Notes: generated by a model not told the origin, from the letters alone. Numbered from the stretch's first letter, positions 15,775-23,106 are shown. The stretch: 28,902 nucleotides of DNA from DASVXQ01 sp040414855 (GCA_040414855.1 JBEDUQ010000151.1:1-28902); one strand, 5' to 3'. Made by a program: numbers and translations.

Positions 15775-15809
15775 GACCTCGGACCTTCGACCTCGGACCT
15801 TCGACCTCA
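15775..15809. repeat. 14-bp tandem repeat abutting the P450 stop codon
   Basis: GACCTCGGACCTTC at 15775-15788 is repeated exactly at 15789-15802, and a third partial unit GACCTC (15803-15808) runs into the P450 stop (TCA at 15807-15809 here). On the P450 strand it reads as about five heptamers of the form GGTCSRA directly after TGA. Confidence 0.85.
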
Positions 15810-17126
15810 GGCCGCCCGGCGTGGCCGCCAGCGGATCGGCAGGTGCTTGACGCCGTTCTGGAAGTTCGACCGCAGCCGCGACGGCTCGCCGGCCAGCTCG
15901 AGGTCGGCCATGCGGTCGAGCACCGCCTCGAACAGCGCGCGCATCTGCTCGCGGGCGAGGTGCGCGCCAAGGCAGAAGTGGGGGCCGTGGCCGAAGGTCA
16001 GGTGGTCGTTCGGCACGCGTCCGACGTCGAAGCGGTCGGGGTCGGCGAAGACGCCGGGGTCGCGGTTCGCCGACGAGAACCACACCACCACCTTGTCCCC
16101 GGCGGCGATCGGCACGCCGGCCAGCTCGGTGTCGGCCGTGGCCGTGCGGCGGAAGTGCATCACCGGCGTCCACCAGCGGAGCATCTCGTCGACCGCGACG
16201 GCGAGCAGGGCGCGGTCCTCGCGCAGCCGCCGGTACTGGTCGGGGTGCTGGAGCAGCGCCAGCATCCCACCGGGCAGGCCGTTGCGCAGGGTCTCGTTGC
16301 CGGCCACCGAGAACAGCCAGAAGAGGTTCTCGAACTCCTCGACGCCGACGCGGCCGCCGCGGTCGTCGACCTGGCGCATGAGGATCGACATGACGTCGTC
16401 GCCTGGGTTGCCGCGCTTGTGCTCGCCGAGCTCGTGCGCGTAGGCGTACAGGTCGGGCATGCCGCCGCGCGTGCGCGGGTCGGGCATGCGCCCGTCCGGC
16501 CCCGGCTCGGGCCGCAGCGCGACCGCCCGCCGCGCCATCTCGGTGCCGCCGCCGGCGTCGAAGGCGGCGCTGACGGCGTACTCCGGGTCCTGGTAGCCGA
16601 TCACCCGGTTGCTCCAGTCGAACATCAGCCAGCGGTCAGAGGCCGGGATCCCGAAGACGTCGGCGAGCGTCAGCAGCGGCAGGTCGGCGGCGACCTCCTT
16701 GGCGAAGTCGGCCTCGCCGCGGTCGGCGACCGCGTCGACCAGCCGCTCGGCGTGGCCGCGGATGCGCTCGACCAGCAGCGCGACCGCCCGCGGGGTGAAC
16801 GCCCTCGCCAGCAGCCCGCGCAGCCGCGAGTGGTCGGGCGGGTCCATGTTCAGCATCATGCGGCGGACGTAGGCGAGGTCGGCGGGCGTGGCGGGGTCGC
16901 GGATCTGCGTGGCGCCAAGGTTGGACGAGAACCGTCTCGGCGACCGCAGCACCTCGCGGACCTCGGCGTGTCGCAGCACCGCCCAGAAGCCCGGGCCGCC
17001 CGCCCACTGGCCGACCGGTGGCTCCGCCACCCGCACCACCGGCGACTGTTCGCGCAGCCTCTCCAGCGCCTCGTACGGCACCCCGCTCACATACGTGTCG
17101 GGGTCGTAGATCAGCTCGGTGTCCAC
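15807..17126 (-). CDS. Cytochrome P450 monooxygenase (CYP125/CYP142/linalool-hydroxylase-like)
   Basis: The GTG at 17126 gives a typical N-terminus ('DTELIYDPDTYVSGVPYEALERLRE') and 439 residues, normal for soluble bacterial P450s. No ribosome binding site precedes it, so the message may be leaderless; GTG at 17150 is an alternative. Diagnostic parts are the I-helix oxygen-binding 'VAGNET' (A275-T279), the K-helix 'EMLR' (E314, R317), 'PDRFDVGR' (363-370) and the haem loop 'FGHGPHFCLGAHLA' with ligand C385. 'WSNRVIGYQDPEY' (171-183) and 'MLNMDPPDHSRLRGLL' resemble the group acting on sterol side chains and terpene alcohols; an Arg/Pro-rich insert occupies about 200-222. Electrons would come from a ferredoxin and reductase not encoded here. 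The substrate is inferred from family only. Confidence 0.93.
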   Translation of the reverse strand: MDTELIYDPDTYVSGVPYEALERLREQSPVVRVAEPPVGQWAGGPGFWAVLRHAEVREVLRSPRRFSSNLGATQIRDPATPADLAYVRRMMLNMDPPDHSRLRGLLARAFTPRAVALLVERIRGHAERLVDAVADRGEADFAKEVAADLPLLTLADVFGIPASDRWLMFDWSNRVIGYQDPEYAVSAAFDAGGGTEMARRAVALRPEPGPDGRMPDPRTRGGMPDLYAYAHELGEHKRGNPGDDVMSILMRQVDDRGGRVGVEEFENLFWLFSVAGNETLRNGLPGGMLALLQHPDQYRRLREDRALLAVAVDEMLRWWTPVMHFRRTATADTELAGVPIAAGDKVVVWFSSANRDPGVFADPDRFDVGRVPNDHLTFGHGPHFCLGAHLAREQMRALFEAVLDRMADLELAGEPSRLRSNFQNGVKHLPIRWRPRRAA

Positions 17127-17211
17127 GACGGTAGTAGACCGCGCGGGCACCGCGGTGTCGACGCCGGCCCCGCCCGGGTTACGCTCCAGTCCCCGGCGAG
17201 AGGAGCGGCCA

Positions 17212-18093
17212 GTGGACACGAAGCGACCGGTCCTGTGGCACGAGGAGCTCGGCGAGCCGGGCGAGCCCGGCGACGGGGCGCCCGTGCTGCTGTTGCTGCA
17301 CGGCCTTGGCGCCACCGGGGAGGTCTGGCGCGGCACCGCCGAGGTCGCCATCGGCGGCGGCTGGCCGGGGACGGTCGTGCTGGTCGACCTGCCGGGCCAC
17401 GGGCGCTCCGCGCCACTCGACCGCTACACCTACGAGGCGCACGCGGCGGAGGTCGCCTCCGCGCTGCGCGACGGCATCGACGGGGGCCACGACGGTGAGC
17501 GCGGCCACGTTGGCGACCGCCGAGGGCCGGTGGTGGTCGCGGGCCACTCGATGGGCGGCTTCATCGGCATCCTGCTCGCCGCCGAGCGGTTCGGGCTCCA
17601 GGTCGCTGCCGTGGTCGGCGTCGGCATCAAGGTGCGCTGGAGCGACGAGGAGCTCGACGGCATGCGCCGCCGCGCGGAGCAGCCGGCGCGTCTGTTCGGC
17701 ACCCGCGAGGAGGCGGCCACTCGCTACCTGCGCTCGGTCGGGCTCGACGGCATCGCCGGGCACGAGGGCGCGCTGGTGGGCTCGGGCGTCGCCGAGACCC
17801 CGGAGGGCTGGCGGCTCGCCTTCGACCCGGCCGCGTTCGGGGTCGGCCGGCCCGACCTCGACGCCGCGCTGGCGGCCTCGCCCGCGCCGGTCACCCTGGC
17901 CAGAGGCGCTGGCGATCACATGGTGAGCGCCGACGACCTGCGCGCGATCGGCTGCCCGGTCCGCGAGCTGGATGGCCTCGGCCACAACGCCCACGTCGAG
18001 GACCCGGCCGCCGTGTGGGCGCTGATCGCGTCGGTCACACGGGCGGCCGGGCTCCCGGTCGGGCGAGCTCGCCAAGGCTCCGGCGAGGGCTGA
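17212..18093 (+). CDS. Alpha/beta hydrolase
   Basis: GTG at 17212 with GAGAGGAG upstream is preferred over an earlier in-frame start that would overlap the divergent P450 promoter. The 293-residue protein has the oxyanion-hole motif 'LLLLHGLGATGEVW' (26-39), 'VDLPGHGRS' (58-66), the nucleophile elbow 'GHSMGG' with S113, acid D235 ('ARGAGDHM') and H258 ('DGLGHNAHVEDP'), so the catalytic triad is complete. A Gly/His/Arg-rich insert around 90-105 is unusual. The reaction could be ester, lactone or C-C bond hydrolysis; the sequence does not decide. Divergence from a P450, 85 bp apart, suggests a shared catabolic or modification pathway. Its 3' end, including the stop, is duplicated 40 bp downstream. 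Confidence 0.88.
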   Translation: MDTKRPVLWHEELGEPGEPGDGAPVLLLLHGLGATGEVWRGTAEVAIGGGWPGTVVLVDLPGHGRSAPLDRYTYEAHAAEVASALRDGIDGGHDGERGHVGDRRGPVVVAGHSMGGFIGILLAAERFGLQVAAVVGVGIKVRWSDEELDGMRRRAEQPARLFGTREEAATRYLRSVGLDGIAGHEGALVGSGVAETPEGWRLAFDPAAFGVGRPDLDAALAASPAPVTLARGAGDHMVSADDLRAIGCPVRELDGLGHNAHVEDPAAVWALIASVTRAAGLPVGRARQGSGEG

Positions 18094-18143
18094 GGGCGCC
18101 GGCCGACGAGCCAGGCGCGCCGGCGAACGCTGAGGGCGGCGGC
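18081..18143. repeat. 23-bp direct repeat, period 40, copying the hydrolase 3' end and stop
   Basis: The 23 bases from 18081 recur from 18121 with three mismatches; the common core is GCTGAGGGCG, which in the first copy contains the hydrolase TGA (18091-18093). The second copy is non-coding, in the gap before the convergent alcohol dehydrogenase. Confidence 0.75.
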
Positions 18144-18177
18144 GACCCCGACCGACCCCGACCGACCGCGACCGCTA
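18144..18177. repeat. 10-bp tandem repeat next to the alcohol dehydrogenase stop
   Basis: ACCGACCCCG units repeat with a 10-bp period (a partial copy from 18144, then 18151, 18161 and 18171 with increasing divergence) and end at the dehydrogenase stop codon (18175-18177). Confidence 0.7.
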
Positions 18178-19200
18178 CGGGACCAGGATCCCGCGACCCC
18201 GCAGGCGGCCGGCGTCCAGGTCGTCCATGGCCGCGTTGGCCTGGTCGAGCGGGTAGGTCCTGGTGTGCAGCTGCACCTTGCCCTGGGCCGCGAGCACCAT
18301 CAGCTCCGCCAGGTCGTTGAAGGTGCCGACCAGGTTGCCGATGACGTTCCGCTCGGTCGAGATGACGTCGATGGTCGGGACCTGCACGGTGCCGCCGTAG
18401 CCGACCACGAAGTGCGAGCCGGCCCGCCGGGTCATCCGCCAGGCGTCGGCCTCGGCGCCCTTCTCGCCGACGTAGTCGATCACCACGTCGGCGCCCTGGC
18501 CGTCGGTGAGGTCCATGACCTGCTGGACCTGGGTGCCGTCGGCGACGACCGTGTGGTCGGCCCCGAGCGTGCTGGCCAGCTCCAGCGCGCCCTCCGAGGG
18601 ATCGACCACGATCTGGGTCGCCGGGGTCAGCGCCGCCAGCGACTGGATGCCGATGTGGCCGAGCCCGCCGGCGCCGATCGACACCACCGTCGCGCCCGGG
18701 TACAAGAGCGGCGCGGCCTTCTTGACCGCGTGATAGGCGGTCAGCCCCGCGTCCGCCAGCGCCGCGACGTCGGCGGGCTGCAACGACGGGTCGAGCTTGA
18801 CGCAGGCCCGCGCGCCGGTCTTGAGCAGCCCGGCCATGCCGCCGTCGGAGTCGATGCCCGGGAACCGCCCGGAGGCGCAGTGCATGTCGTCCCCGGCGCG
18901 GCAGGCCCTGCACAGCCCGCAGGTGACCAGCGGATGCAGGATCACGGTGTCGCCCGGCGCCACGTTGGTCACCGCCGAGCCCACCTCCTGGACCCAGCCG
19001 GCGTTCTCATGCCCGAGCGTGTAGGGGAGCTTCACCCCGGAGCGGTCGGCCCACTGGCCCTCGACGATGTGCAGGTCGGTGCGGCACAGCCCGGCGCCGC
19101 CGATCCTGACGATGACGTCGAGCGGGTCGGTGATCTGTGGCTCCGGGACCTCCTCGACCACCGGGCGTTGCTCGTACTCGTGCAGCCGGACGGCCTTCAC
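18175..19200 (-). CDS. Zinc-dependent NAD(+) alcohol dehydrogenase (MDR superfamily)
   Basis: GTG at 19200 overlaps the preceding stop (GTGA) and has GGAGG upstream. The 341-residue protein is a medium-chain dehydrogenase. Catalytic zinc ligands are C39 ('GAGLCRTDLH') and H64-E65 ('GHENAG'); structural zinc is held by C94, C97, C100 and C108. The nucleotide-binding loop is 'SIGAGGLGHIGIQ' (about 174-186), and D200 at the end of the next strand favours NAD over NADP. The closest remembered relatives are the secondary-alcohol dehydrogenases next to actinobacterial propane monooxygenases, which oxidise 2-propanol or related alcohols; that substrate is an inference. It is the last gene of a four-gene overlapping operon and convergent with the alpha/beta hydrolase. 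Confidence 0.92.
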   Translation of the reverse strand: MKAVRLHEYEQRPVVEEVPEPQITDPLDVIVRIGGAGLCRTDLHIVEGQWADRSGVKLPYTLGHENAGWVQEVGSAVTNVAPGDTVILHPLVTCGLCRACRAGDDMHCASGRFPGIDSDGGMAGLLKTGARACVKLDPSLQPADVAALADAGLTAYHAVKKAAPLLYPGATVVSIGAGGLGHIGIQSLAALTPATQIVVDPSEGALELASTLGADHTVVADGTQVQQVMDLTDGQGADVVIDYVGEKGAEADAWRMTRRAGSHFVVGYGGTVQVPTIDVISTERNVIGNLVGTFNDLAELMVLAAQGKVQLHTRTYPLDQANAAMDDLDAGRLRGRGILVP

Positions 19201-20084
19201 GGGGCACCTCCATCTTCAGGAACGGGCGCGGGCGGCTGCCCGCTGGGCTCGATCGGCACGAACCGGGAGCCGGGCAGGCCCCATTCGCGGAAGAACTCGC
19301 CGGTCTTGCGGCACAGCTCGACGTTGAGCGCGCTGGAGCTGCGGATCACCGCGTTGGCGCGGCGCCGCGCGCTGGCGACGCTGGCACGGCTCGGCGTGCG
19401 GCCATCCGGCCCGGCGACCAGCGGCGCCCCGGCGCCCACGTCGAGCCCGTCGCGCCGGCGCCGCTCCAGGTGGTCGACCATCGCGGCGCGCGCGGCGAAC
19501 GACAGGAAGGTGATCCGCTCCGCCGGCCCGCCGCGGAGCTGCCGGTAGCGGACCGCCAGCGGCTCCGCGGCCGGGTCGGGGAGCAGCCGGCAGTCGCCGT
19601 CCAGCGAGCCGACGTCGCCGACCCGCAGCCGCAGCAGCTCGGCGACGTGGAGGCCGCTGCCGACCGGGGCGAGCAGCACCACCCGCTCGGCCCCGTCCGG
19701 CATCCCCTCGACCGGGAGCCGCCTCGACTCCGCCACGGCGGGAAGCTGCCGCCACGGCACCATCACCCCGCCGAGCCGGAACCACACCTTGGGCGCAATC
19801 GCCAGGCCTGCGACCGCGGCATCGGTGCGGCCGTGGAGCGCGACCGCGAACTCGCCGAGCGCGCGCTCGGCGACGGTCGGGTCGCCGCGGGCGCGGGCCA
19901 GCAGCCCCTCGAGGTCGCCGGTCCTGGTGAGTGCCCGGAAGCGGTCGAGCGCCGGGACCAGCGTCCGCACCCACGACGGCTCGCGACAGCGGGAGGCCAA
20001 CAGGTCCGCCATGCGCCGGACGCTCGGCAGCTCCAGCAGGGACAGCTCGCGCCGGCCTGCGAGCACCCTGGCGGGGTCGGTCAT
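19197..20084 (-). CDS. Degenerate tyrosine-recombinase-fold protein in a metabolic operon
   Basis: ATG at 20084 overlaps the DUF59 stop (ATGA), and its own TGA overlaps the dehydrogenase start, so it is a true operon member. The 295-residue product resembles phage-type integrases: an N-terminal all-helical core-binding-like region (about 15-85), then 'APVGSGLHVAELLRLRVGDV' (139-158), which aligns with the integrase box I form 'G-L-R-x-x-E-L-x-x-L-x-W-x-D', a beta-hairpin-like 'YRQLRGGPAERITFLSFAARAAMVDHL', and 'ELCRKTGEFFREWGLPG' where box II (H-x-x-R-H) is expected. The box I Arg is His (H146), box II is not conserved, and no C-terminal nucleophile Tyr motif is present. It is therefore probably not a recombinase; DNA binding or a structural role is possible. 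No att sites or mobile genes surround it. Confidence 0.6.
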   Translation of the reverse strand: MTDPARVLAGRRELSLLELPSVRRMADLLASRCREPSWVRTLVPALDRFRALTRTGDLEGLLARARGDPTVAERALGEFAVALHGRTDAAVAGLAIAPKVWFRLGGVMVPWRQLPAVAESRRLPVEGMPDGAERVVLLAPVGSGLHVAELLRLRVGDVGSLDGDCRLLPDPAAEPLAVRYRQLRGGPAERITFLSFAARAAMVDHLERRRRDGLDVGAGAPLVAGPDGRTPSRASVASARRRANAVIRSSSALNVELCRKTGEFFREWGLPGSRFVPIEPSGQPPAPVPEDGGAP

Positions 20085-20428
20085 CCCAGCACCCCCCTGG
20101 TCGCCGCCGAACGGTCACCCTCGTTGATCAGCTTGTGCAGCTCGGCGGCCATGAAGTGGTCACCGAGGACGACCTCGACCGATTCCACCCCCTCCAGCCG
20201 GCCCACCCGCCTGCGGATCTCCTGGCCGATGCCGCCGGCGAACTTGGCCGGGCACAGCGGCGAGGTGAGGTGGAAGCGCACCGTCACCCGGCCGCCATCC
20301 ACCTCGACCCCGTCCAGCAGGCCCAGCTCGGCGATCGAGGTCCGCACCTCGGGGTCCTTCACCGCACCGGCGACGCGCAGCACCCGCTCCGGGTCGACCT
20401 CGACCCGGGCGGCCCTGCCCGCGCTCAT
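20081..20428 (-). CDS. MIP18/DUF59 family metal-sulfur cluster assembly-type protein
   Basis: ATG at 20428 overlaps the amidohydrolase stop (ATGA); its TGA overlaps the next ATG. The 115-residue protein has the family's 'VLRVAGAVKDPEVRTSIAELGLLDGVEV' (about 16-43), the strand 'VTVRFHLTSPLCPAK' with conserved C59, and a C-terminal helix-strand 'VEVVLGDHF'. Related proteins (SufT, PaaD, MIP18) help iron-sulfur or di-iron proteins mature. In propane/acetone monooxygenase loci a protein of this kind accompanies the amidohydrolase and dehydrogenase, which suits metal-site maturation of a partner enzyme. No iron enzyme is encoded in this operon itself, so the client is unknown. Confidence 0.85.
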   Translation of the reverse strand: MSAGRAARVEVDPERVLRVAGAVKDPEVRTSIAELGLLDGVEVDGGRVTVRFHLTSPLCPAKFAGGIGQEIRRRVGRLEGVESVEVVLGDHFMAAELHKLINEGDRSAATRGVLG

Positions 20429-21495
20429 CGGGACTCGGTGCCGGCCAGGCCCGTCTCGGTCGCCGGCCGGGTGGCCCGGTACTCCTCCCTGCGGACCGAC
20501 AGTTCGTCCTTGGCGAGCGCGTTGAGCTTCTCGTCGACGTCGATGCCGTACAGCCGGGCGATGTTGCCGCCGATGATCTTCTGCTTGGTGTCGAGGTCGA
20601 GGTCGACCCCGTACTGCTGCTTCAGGTCCTCGGGGAGCTCGAACGCCATGAAGTCGTCGAGCTGCCAGTGCGGGTACCAGATCGGGAAGTCGGTCCCGTA
20701 GACGATCCGGTCGGGGCCGAGCCAGAACAGCAGGTTGGCCATGGTCTCGGCGAACCAGCGCGGACGGTTGTGGATGAACGCCAGCACCACCGCGAGACCC
20801 GCGTAGACGTTCGGGCAGCGGGTGGCGATCCAGCAGAACTCCTCGACCCTGGGCGCGCCGCAGTGGTCGATGATCAGGTTCATCTCCGGGTACAGCCAGG
20901 CCGGCTCGTCGATGTCGCGGACGTCGAACTTCTCCATCGACAGCGGCTCGACCGCCGGGCCCTTGTGGAAGAAGTGGTTGGTGACGCCAAACTCCAGCGC
21001 CTTCTCGTAGCAGGGGTAGACCATCGGGTCGTTGGCCTTCCAGCCGCGCGACTCGCCGCGCCACTCGGCCGTGTACCACTTGAACCCGCGCATCCCCAGC
21101 TCGGTGATCTGCCGCTCGACCTCCTCGACCGCGTTCGGCATCCGTGGGTCAACGCCGCCCAGCGGGATGATCCGGTCGGGATAGCGGCCGGCGAGCTGCG
21201 CGTTGCGCTCCGGGTTGACGAACCCCGTGTAGTAGAAGTCCGAGAGGACCTGGGTCGACAGGATCGACATGTCCGCGTCGCCCTTGACGAACATCTCCTC
21301 GAGGTACCACTCCGGGTCGACCTTCCGGAACTGCTTCTCGTAGTCCATGGTCCACTTCGGCTCGGGTGGATTCAGGCCGGTGTGGAACGCGTAGAAGGTC
21401 TCGATGAACGCATCGCCGAACCGGTTCTTGCAGTTCTCCGCGCTTGCGTCCCAGTAGCCGCTGTGTGCGTCGAAAACGAAGTGTCCGTCCTTCAT
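20425..21495 (-). CDS. Amidohydrolase-2 family protein, monooxygenase-locus type
   Basis: ATG at 21495 has GAGGAG eight bases upstream; a GTG nine bases earlier overlaps that site and is less likely. The 356-residue protein is a TIM-barrel metallohydrolase of the amidohydrolase-2 group. Metal-site candidates are H11 in 'FDAHSGYWDAS', H174/H177 in 'NHFFHKGP', H211 in 'IIDHCGAPR' and D269 in 'YGTDFPIWYP'. The usual first motif is H-x-H; here the second position is Gly (G13), although the surrounding residues are well kept. The block 'ENCKNRFGDAFIETFYAFHTGLNPPEPKW' resembles the amidohydrolase genes beside actinobacterial binuclear-iron monooxygenases. First gene of a four-gene operon, with a palindromic operator candidate about 150 bp upstream. 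Confidence 0.88.
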   Translation of the reverse strand: MKDGHFVFDAHSGYWDASAENCKNRFGDAFIETFYAFHTGLNPPEPKWTMDYEKQFRKVDPEWYLEEMFVKGDADMSILSTQVLSDFYYTGFVNPERNAQLAGRYPDRIIPLGGVDPRMPNAVEEVERQITELGMRGFKWYTAEWRGESRGWKANDPMVYPCYEKALEFGVTNHFFHKGPAVEPLSMEKFDVRDIDEPAWLYPEMNLIIDHCGAPRVEEFCWIATRCPNVYAGLAVVLAFIHNRPRWFAETMANLLFWLGPDRIVYGTDFPIWYPHWQLDDFMAFELPEDLKQQYGVDLDLDTKQKIIGGNIARLYGIDVDEKLNALAKDELSVRREEYRATRPATETGLAGTESR

Positions 21496-21644
21496 CCGCC
21501 TCACTCCTCGGCGGCGCCCGCCCCGACGACTGGCGCCATTCGGCGGTTGTCCGGTCGGCCTGCCGGAAGCAGCGAACCTCCCTTCTCTCCATATCGGCAG
21601 ATCCGGGTCTGGTCGGCAGCTACAGGCTCAAGGCTAACTCGGCC

Positions 21645-21668
21645 GGTTCCGAATCGGAATGGTTCCGA
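21645..21668. promoter_or_regulatory. Palindromic operator candidate upstream of the amidohydrolase operon
   Basis: TTCCGAATCGGAA at 21647-21659 is a perfect 13-base palindrome (TTCCGA/TCGGAA around a central A). GGTTCCGA at 21645-21652 recurs at 21661-21668, 16 bp on, giving three alternating half-sites. The site lies in the 220-bp gap 150 bp before the amidohydrolase start and only 48 bp past the ApbE stop. The arrangement is typical of TetR- or GntR-type operators; no such regulator is encoded nearby. Confidence 0.5.
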
Positions 21669-21715
21669 GGGTCCGGGGGGGCTGGCCGGAAGTGACCAAG
21701 CGCTGACTATGCGAC

Positions 21716-22612
21716 CTACGGGAACCCTGAGGTCCTGCTGGTCAGACCGTCCGCGCTCACGACGAGCGCCTCGTAGCCGTCGAGCCCGCGGAGCCAGTTC
21801 AGGGCGGCCGGTCCCATCGCGACCGCCGCGGTGGCGTAGGCGTCGGCCAGGGTCAGGCTCGGCCCCACCACGGTCACGCTGGCCAGCTCCACGGCGGGTT
21901 CGCCGCGAACCGGGTCGAGCACGTGCGCGCCCCGCTCGGCGATCCCCGAGGTCGCGATCCCCAGGTCGCTGCCCTGGATGGTGGCGATCAGCTCCCCGGG
22001 GCGGTGCGGGTCGGCGATGCCGATTCGCCAGAGCCGGTCTGGGCCGGGCTGGCCGCGCAGGCGCACGTCGCCGCCGGCGTTGACGTAGTGGTCCGTGAGT
22101 CCGGCCTGGAAGAGCAGGTCCGAGGCCCGCTCCGCCGCCCAGCCCTTGACCACCCCGCAGGGGTCGAGCCGGTCCGGTCCGGCGGCGTAGGCGTCGAAGT
22201 AGCCGCCGGTGTCGCGGCGCAGAAGCTCGCAGAGGGCGAGCACCTCGCGGACCTCGGGGTCGCAGTCCTCGAGCCGGATCGAGCCGTCGCGGAGGCGGCT
22301 GACCTGGCTCTCCGCCTTGAACGGCGAGAACCGCTCGTCGGCGCGCCGCAGCTCGGCGAAAGCCCGCTCGACCGCCGCGGCGACGGTCATGTCGTCCTGG
22401 TCGCACGCGCCGGGCTCGGTCCAGACGGCGATGCTGATCGCGGTGCCCATGATCTGCTCGACCCAGCCGCGGACGGCCCCCGCGTCGCAAAGGTCCCCGG
22501 CCGCCTTGCCCGCGCGCCCCCTGTCGCCCGAGGTGCCCGGAGCACCGAGGGGCCGGGGTCCCGGCTGGCCCCGGAAGGCTCCCGCGCGGTCAGCGGCTCG
22601 GGAGCGTGCCAT
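21716..22612 (-). CDS. apbE: FAD:protein FMN transferase (ApbE family)
   Basis: The protein matches ApbE/Ftp from residue 50 on: 'WVEQIMGTAISIAVW' as first strand, 'RADERFSPFKAESQVSRL', the flavin and Mg site 'DPCGVVKGWAAERA', 'YVNAGGDVRLRG', 'GIATSGIAERGAHVLDPVRGEPA' and 'TLADAYATAAVAMG'. It transfers FMN from FAD to a Thr or Ser of target proteins. The start is unsure: ATG at 22612 gives 298 residues, overlaps the FMN-binding gene by 23 bp and adds a roughly 45-residue Gly/Arg/Pro-rich tail without a clear signal peptide; the next ATG (22450) would remove part of the conserved first strand. The target is surely the adjacent FMN-binding protein. Last gene of the flavin operon. Confidence 0.88.
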   Translation of the reverse strand: MARSRAADRAGAFRGQPGPRPLGAPGTSGDRGRAGKAAGDLCDAGAVRGWVEQIMGTAISIAVWTEPGACDQDDMTVAAAVERAFAELRRADERFSPFKAESQVSRLRDGSIRLEDCDPEVREVLALCELLRRDTGGYFDAYAAGPDRLDPCGVVKGWAAERASDLLFQAGLTDHYVNAGGDVRLRGQPGPDRLWRIGIADPHRPGELIATIQGSDLGIATSGIAERGAHVLDPVRGEPAVELASVTVVGPSLTLADAYATAAVAMGPAALNWLRGLDGYEALVVSADGLTSRTSGFP

Positions 22613-23093
22613 GGACCATGTCCAGTGCGGCCTGGAGCGAGCGGAGGTAGGCGTCGCTGGTGTAGGTGGCGCCGGTCACCACATCGACGTCGGCGCCCTG
22701 GTCCTCGAGGACGCTGCCGCGCAGCCTGGCAACGGCAGCCTGGCTGCGGTAGCGAGAGACCGGGTTGGTGGTGGCCAGGTCGACCACGGCGACGTCCATG
22801 ATGTGCGAGCCCTCGAGCGTGACCTTGACCTGCACGTGCCCGTATGACCAGCCGACCGGCGGCCCGATCACCTGGAGCTCGCCACGGTCCGAGAGCGCCC
22901 AGCGCGCGGGAGGCTCGCTGCTGGCCGGACTGGCGCCGGTGGGCTTGGCGCCGGCGCCGGCCGCCTTCGGCGGCGGGGATGCGGCGACCGACCGGTCGAC
23001 CGGCGCGGCCAGCGGGACCTTGGGCACCCGGTAGGTGAGCAGCAGGACCAGGGCGCAGGCGGTGGCAACCAGGCAGAGCAGCGCGCGGGTCAA
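22590..23093 (-). CDS. Membrane-anchored FMN-binding (flavinylated) protein
   Basis: TTG at 23093 with GGAGG seven bases upstream. The 167-residue protein has an N-terminal membrane anchor or signal (about 3-20), a Pro/Ala-rich linker (about 35-64) and a C-terminal FMN_bind domain (about 78-163). The flavinylation motif D-x-x-T-G-A-T is present as 'DVVTGATYTSDAY' (D137 to T143), with T143 the expected site of covalent FMN attachment by ApbE. Proteins of this type carry electrons on the outer face of the membrane. It lies between the ferric-reductase-like donor (13 bp upstream) and ApbE (overlapping), so the three form an electron-transfer unit. The final electron acceptor is not shown by the sequence. 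Confidence 0.87.
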   Translation of the reverse strand: MTRALLCLVATACALVLLLTYRVPKVPLAAPVDRSVAASPPPKAAGAGAKPTGASPASSEPPARWALSDRGELQVIGPPVGWSYGHVQVKVTLEGSHIMDVAVVDLATTNPVSRYRSQAAVARLRGSVLEDQGADVDVVTGATYTSDAYLRSLQAALDMVHGTLPSR

Positions 23094-23106
23094 CAGGTCG
23101 CCTCCG

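Noticed and set aside
15775..15809. CRISPR-like short repeats
   Set aside because: Units are 7-14 bp, directly tandem with no spacers, and no cas genes are present.
12890..15850. Long plus-strand open frame opposite the secreted nuclease
   Set aside because: Composition is Val/Gly/Arg-rich with no recognisable fold, while the minus strand carries an intact signal peptide and catalytic nuclease residues.
19197..20084. Active integrase marking a mobile element
   Set aside because: Catalytic Arg and Tyr are missing, the gene is locked in a metabolic operon by overlaps, and no att repeats, tRNA or cargo genes flank it.
21671..21695. Terminator hairpin after apbE
   Set aside because: TCCGG/CCGGA arms of five pairs with a G-rich loop and no U-tract are too weak to call in DNA of this GC content.
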